64,000 nucleotides of DNA, from contig NZ_VCDI01000001.1 in assembly GCF_005844085.1 (NCBI RefSeq), forward strand, positions 62,001 to 126,000. The letters are read 5' to 3'. Origin of the DNA: Lichenicoccus roseus (GTDB lineage Bacteria > Pseudomonadota > Alphaproteobacteria > Acetobacterales > Acetobacteraceae). Below the pieces are notes generated by a model that worked only from the letters and a program-made list of their open reading frames with translations, was not told where the DNA came from and did no database searches. Below, piece after piece: positions 61,562 through 64,000 of this stretch (position 1 is its first letter; the number at the start of each line of letters is the position of its first letter). Position numbers and translations under genes: made by a program.

Positions 61562-61960
61562 TCAGAAGCCGAGATTGCCCGGCCCGAACGAGTGCGGCAG
61601 CAGCTCCTCCAGCGTACTCTGCAGCAGGACGCTGCCTTGCTGGTCAACCATGCGTATCACGACCTCCGGGCCGGCGAACTCGCGCAGCTTCTGCCGGCAA
61701 CCGCCGCAGGGTGTGCAGGGAAGCGGGCCGGCGGCGGCGATCACCACCTCGGCGATCCGGCGCGGCCCGGCCAGCACCATTGCCGCGATCGCACCCGCCT
61801 CGGCGCAGGTACCCTGCGGATAGGCGGCATTCTCCACGTTGCACCCGGCATGCAGGCTGTCGTCGTCGCAGCGCAGCGCGGCGCCGACAAGGAAGCGGGA
61901 ATACGGGGCGTGGGCGCGCAGGCGGGCGGCCACGGCGGCTTCGATCAGGGGGTCGCTCAT
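61562..61960 (-). CDS. cdd: Cytidine deaminase
   Basis: This pyrimidine salvage enzyme converts cytidine to uridine. The 132-residue size fits the small tetrameric class. The zinc motif is CAEAGA (Cys52, Glu54) and PCGGCRQ (Cys85, Cys88). YSRFLVGAALRCDD and GCNVENAAYPQGTCAEA are standard. The ATG at 61960 is selected because the conserved part begins immediately. It converges on the SDR (19 bases between stops) and is divergent from lysA. The gene order here is accessory relative to the usual argH-lysA pair. Confidence 0.95.
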   Translation of the reverse strand: MSDPLIEAAVAARLRAHAPYSRFLVGAALRCDDDSLHAGCNVENAAYPQGTCAEAGAIAAMVLAGPRRIAEVVIAAAGPLPCTPCGGCRQKLREFAGPEVVIRMVDQQGSVLLQSTLEELLPHSFGPGNLGF

Positions 61961-62084
61961 GCCGGATGTCCCGTCAGACTGTTGGAGTGATGCCCAGGCT
62001 AGCCGCGCCGTTCGCAACCCCAAAGCGGCAGTCAGCCGTCGAGCGCCCCTTGGTGGCGCGTGGCGGCACCACTATCCTCCATTG

Positions 62085-63476
62085 ATGCAAAGCGCCGCCT
62101 CGCTCGCTCCGACAGATCGCGCGAACCAGCAGCCCGACCCGGCGACCGGCGACATGCTGGCCACCCGGCCGCATCTGTCGATGCATGCGGTGTCCGGCCT
62201 GCTGCTGGGCGACGTTCCGCTCAACGCCATCGCGGACACGCTCGGCACCCCGTGCTGGGTGACCGGCGCCGATATCCTGCGCAGCCGCTACCGCGAGCTC
62301 ACCGGCGCGATGGCGGAAGCCGGGTTGCCGGTATCGGTGCATTACGCGGTGAAGGCCAACGATCATCTGGCCGTGCTGCGCGTGCTCGGCGCGGAAGGCG
62401 CCGGTGCGGACGTGGTCAGTGGCGGCGAGCTTCGCCGGGCGGTGCAGGCGGGCATCGCGCCGGAGGCCATCGTGTTCTCCGGCGTGGGCAAGTCGGAGGA
62501 CGAGCTGCGCCTCGCCCTCGCTCTCGGCGTCGGCCAGATCAACGTCGAGAGCGCCGAGGAGATCGTGCGTCTCTCCTCGATCGCCGCCGGCATGGACCGG
62601 ATCGCCCACATCGCGCTGCGGGTCAATCCCGACATCGAGGCCGGCGCCCACGACAAGATCAGCACCGGCCGGCTCGGCGACAAGTTCGGCATCGACCATC
62701 GCGACATCCTGGCCCTGTATGCGCAGGCCGCCGGCCTGCCCGGCCTGCGCCCAGTCGGTCTTGCCGTGCATATCGGCAGCCAGATCGACAGGGCGGCGCC
62801 GTTCCGCGCCGCCTACCGCCGGCTTGCAAGCCTCGTCGACGCCCTGCGCGCGGCCGGCGGACAGGTCGGGACGATCGATTGCGGCGGCGGCCTCGGGGTG
62901 CGCTACCGCGACGAGAACGGACTGTCGCCGCGCGCCCTGGCCGGCGCGATCCGTGCCGAACTCGGCGACCTCGGGGTCCGCTTCGCCATCGAGCCCGGAC
63001 GCTGGCTGGTGGCGCCGGCCGGACTGCTGCTGGCCTCCGTGCTGACCGTCAAGCGCCAGCGGGACGGCGCACCCTTCGTGGTGCTGGACGCCGCCATGAA
63101 TGACCTGCTGCGGCCCAGCCTGTACGGGGCCTGGCACGGGATCCTGCCGCTGTCGGCCGCGGTGGCGGCCGGCCCGCTCTCGCCCGCCCACGTCGTGGGT
63201 CCGGTCTGCGAGACCGGCGACAGCTTCGCCCGCGACCGCATGCTGCCGGAGCTGCGCCCGGGCGACCGCGTCGCCATCCTCGATACCGGCGCCTACGGGG
63301 CGGTGATGAGTTCGACCTACAATGCGCGGCCGCTTGCGGCGCAGGCCCTGATCGACGGCGGACGCTGGGCCTGCATCCGCGCGCGCCAGCCGGTCGAGGC
63401 GCTGTGGCGTGACGAGACCGTGCCCGACTGGCTGCAACGCGCCGACCTGCCGCCGCTGCAGGACCGGCTGCGTTGA
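62085..63476 (+). CDS. lysA: Diaminopimelate decarboxylase
   Basis: The enzyme makes lysine from meso-diaminopimelate. The 463-residue protein is a PLP alanine-racemase-fold enzyme. The PLP Lys lies in VHYAVKANDHLAVL. Further support: GAGADVVSGGELRRA, HIGSQID, TIDCGGGLGVRY, EPGRWLVAPAG and VGPVCETGDSFARDR (active-site Cys region at C-E-T-G-D). The ATG at 62085 is used; ATG 62154 (MLATRP) may be the real start, since the preceding 23 residues are low-complexity. It overlaps the DUF4175 gene by four bases. Confidence 0.96.
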   Translation: MQSAASLAPTDRANQQPDPATGDMLATRPHLSMHAVSGLLLGDVPLNAIADTLGTPCWVTGADILRSRYRELTGAMAEAGLPVSVHYAVKANDHLAVLRVLGAEGAGADVVSGGELRRAVQAGIAPEAIVFSGVGKSEDELRLALALGVGQINVESAEEIVRLSSIAAGMDRIAHIALRVNPDIEAGAHDKISTGRLGDKFGIDHRDILALYAQAAGLPGLRPVGLAVHIGSQIDRAAPFRAAYRRLASLVDALRAAGGQVGTIDCGGGLGVRYRDENGLSPRALAGAIRAELGDLGVRFAIEPGRWLVAPAGLLLASVLTVKRQRDGAPFVVLDAAMNDLLRPSLYGAWHGILPLSAAVAAGPLSPAHVVGPVCETGDSFARDRMLPELRPGDRVAILDTGAYGAVMSSTYNARPLAAQALIDGGRWACIRARQPVEALWRDETVPDWLQRADLPPLQDRLR

Positions 63477-64000
63477 GCGACGTGATCCCGGACCGGACGG
63501 ACCGCGATACCGGGATCGCCCGGGCTCGTCGGCGGGCCGCCGCCAACCTCCGCGTCGAGCAGATCTGGCCGGCGCTGCTGCCATCGATGGCAGTGGTCGC
63601 AGCCTATACCGTGCTGGCGCTGCTCGACCTGCCGCAGCGCCTTCCGCTCTGGCTGCAGGTGCCACTGCTCGTCGTCGTGCTGGTGGCCGCCGTCCAGATG
63701 GCCTGGGTGCGGTTGCGTCACCTGCCCGCCCCCCGCTCCGACCTCATCGATCGCCGCATCGAGCAGGCTTCCGGCCTCCGCCATCGGCCGCTGCAGGCGC
63801 TGCTGGACCGGCCGGCCGGTGGTGGCGAGGCCGGTGTTGTCTGGACGGCGCATCTCGGGCGGGTGCAGGCCGGTATCGGACGGCTCGACGCCGGCTGGCC
63901 GCGCCTCGGCCTGCTGCGGCACGACCCGTACCGGCTCTCCCTCGCGCTCGGGCCGCTGCTGCTGGTGACCGCCCTGGTTGCCGGCGCCGATCTCCCCGGC
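63473..64000 (+). CDS. TIGR02302/DUF4175 family protein, N-terminus (runs off the right edge)
   Basis: A TTG at 63473 overlaps the lysA TGA (TTGA), and the frame stays open for 176 codons to the window end. It encodes a basic N-terminus, two TM helices (MAVVAAYTVLALLDL and VPLLVVVLVAAVQMAW), then RSDLIDRRIEQASGLRHRP and a third hydrophobic segment at LALGPLLLVTALVAG. This is the N-terminal pattern of the large alphaproteobacterial TIGR02302 proteins (about 800-900 residues, unknown function) that usually follow lysA. Coupling to lysA and this synteny support it. GTG codons downstream are possible starts. Confidence 0.8.
   Translation, partial: MSDVIPDRTDRDTGIARARRRAAANLRVEQIWPALLPSMAVVAAYTVLALLDLPQRLPLWLQVPLLVVVLVAAVQMAWVRLRHLPAPRSDLIDRRIEQASGLRHRPLQALLDRPAGGGEAGVVWTAHLGRVQAGIGRLDAGWPRLGLLRHDPYRLSLALGPLLLVTALVAGADLPG

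Overview
The window is about 70% GC, densely packed, and reads as chromosomal DNA of an alphaproteobacterium. The best guess is Acetobacteraceae (a Rhodopila, Acidisphaera or Lichenicola-like acidophile rather than Acetobacter or Gluconobacter). This rests on a type-A1 aa3 cytochrome c oxidase cluster in alphaproteobacterial order (ctaC-ctaD-ctaB-small TM protein-ctaE-surf1), a tlpA<>argH-lptM ... lysA-DUF4175 neighbourhood, a Rhodobacter-type PmtA and a two-ACT GlnD. The family-level placement is an inference. I found no rRNA, tRNA, CRISPR array, intact insertion sequence, phage or plasmid gene.

Layout. 1-5.2 kb: the N-terminus of a probable ornithine cyclodeaminase-family gene, an ACS-type MFS transporter, a broken pyridoxamine-phosphate-oxidase-like gene, murJ and a beta-barrel porin. 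5.4-13.9 kb: a divergent SDR/LysR pair, mutS, glnD and a secreted alpha/beta hydrolase. 14-18.2 kb: a hydrolase and metallo-beta-lactamase-fold enzyme, translationally coupled and divergent from a LysR regulator, with an MFS transporter. 18.3-21.5 kb: a leftward operon of a TPR/GT9-like protein, a TIGR04325 methyltransferase and a TIGR03067 small protein, headed by a 17-bp tandem repeat that overlaps the first start codon. 21.6-29.7 kb: an M32 carboxypeptidase, a secreted MRJP beta-propeller, thrC, an M16 peptidase, pmbA and a second secreted hydrolase paralogous to the one at 12.9 kb. 29.7-34.7 kb: AKR/TetR and epimerase/XRE divergent pairs flanking a secreted TIM44-domain protein. 34.7-40 kb: the leftward cytochrome oxidase cluster, without ctaG/Cox11. 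40.1-47.7 kb: pmtA, a small membrane protein, an overlapping aldose-epimerase-greB-gshB operon, an SDR/LysR pair and uvrB. 47.8-55.2 kb: a flavin reductase, then a region with a deleted LacI regulator and a truncated RbsC-type permease next to an intact lactonase-like enzyme, a desaturase, an SDR, an AKR and an IlvD/Edd sugar-acid dehydratase. 55.3-64 kb: a methyltransferase, tlpA<>argH-lptM, an accessory insert (S1 protease, hypothetical, hydrolase, SDR, cdd), then lysA coupled to a TIGR02302/DUF4175 gene that runs off the edge.

How it fits together. Housekeeping genes (murJ, mutS, glnD, thrC, uvrB, argH, lysA, cox) are interleaved with small catabolic or detoxification modules. Most of these modules pair one oxidoreductase or hydrolase with a divergent one-component regulator; there are five such pairs. 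The clearest pathway signal is around 49-55 kb, where lactonase, two dehydrogenase-type enzymes and a sugar-acid dehydratase suggest a non-phosphorylative aldose oxidation route. Its transporter and regulator are visibly decayed. I saw no obvious defence system or wholly new multi-gene system. The least explained structures are the repeat-headed TPR-GT/methyltransferase/TIGR03067 operon and the duplicated secreted hydrolases.
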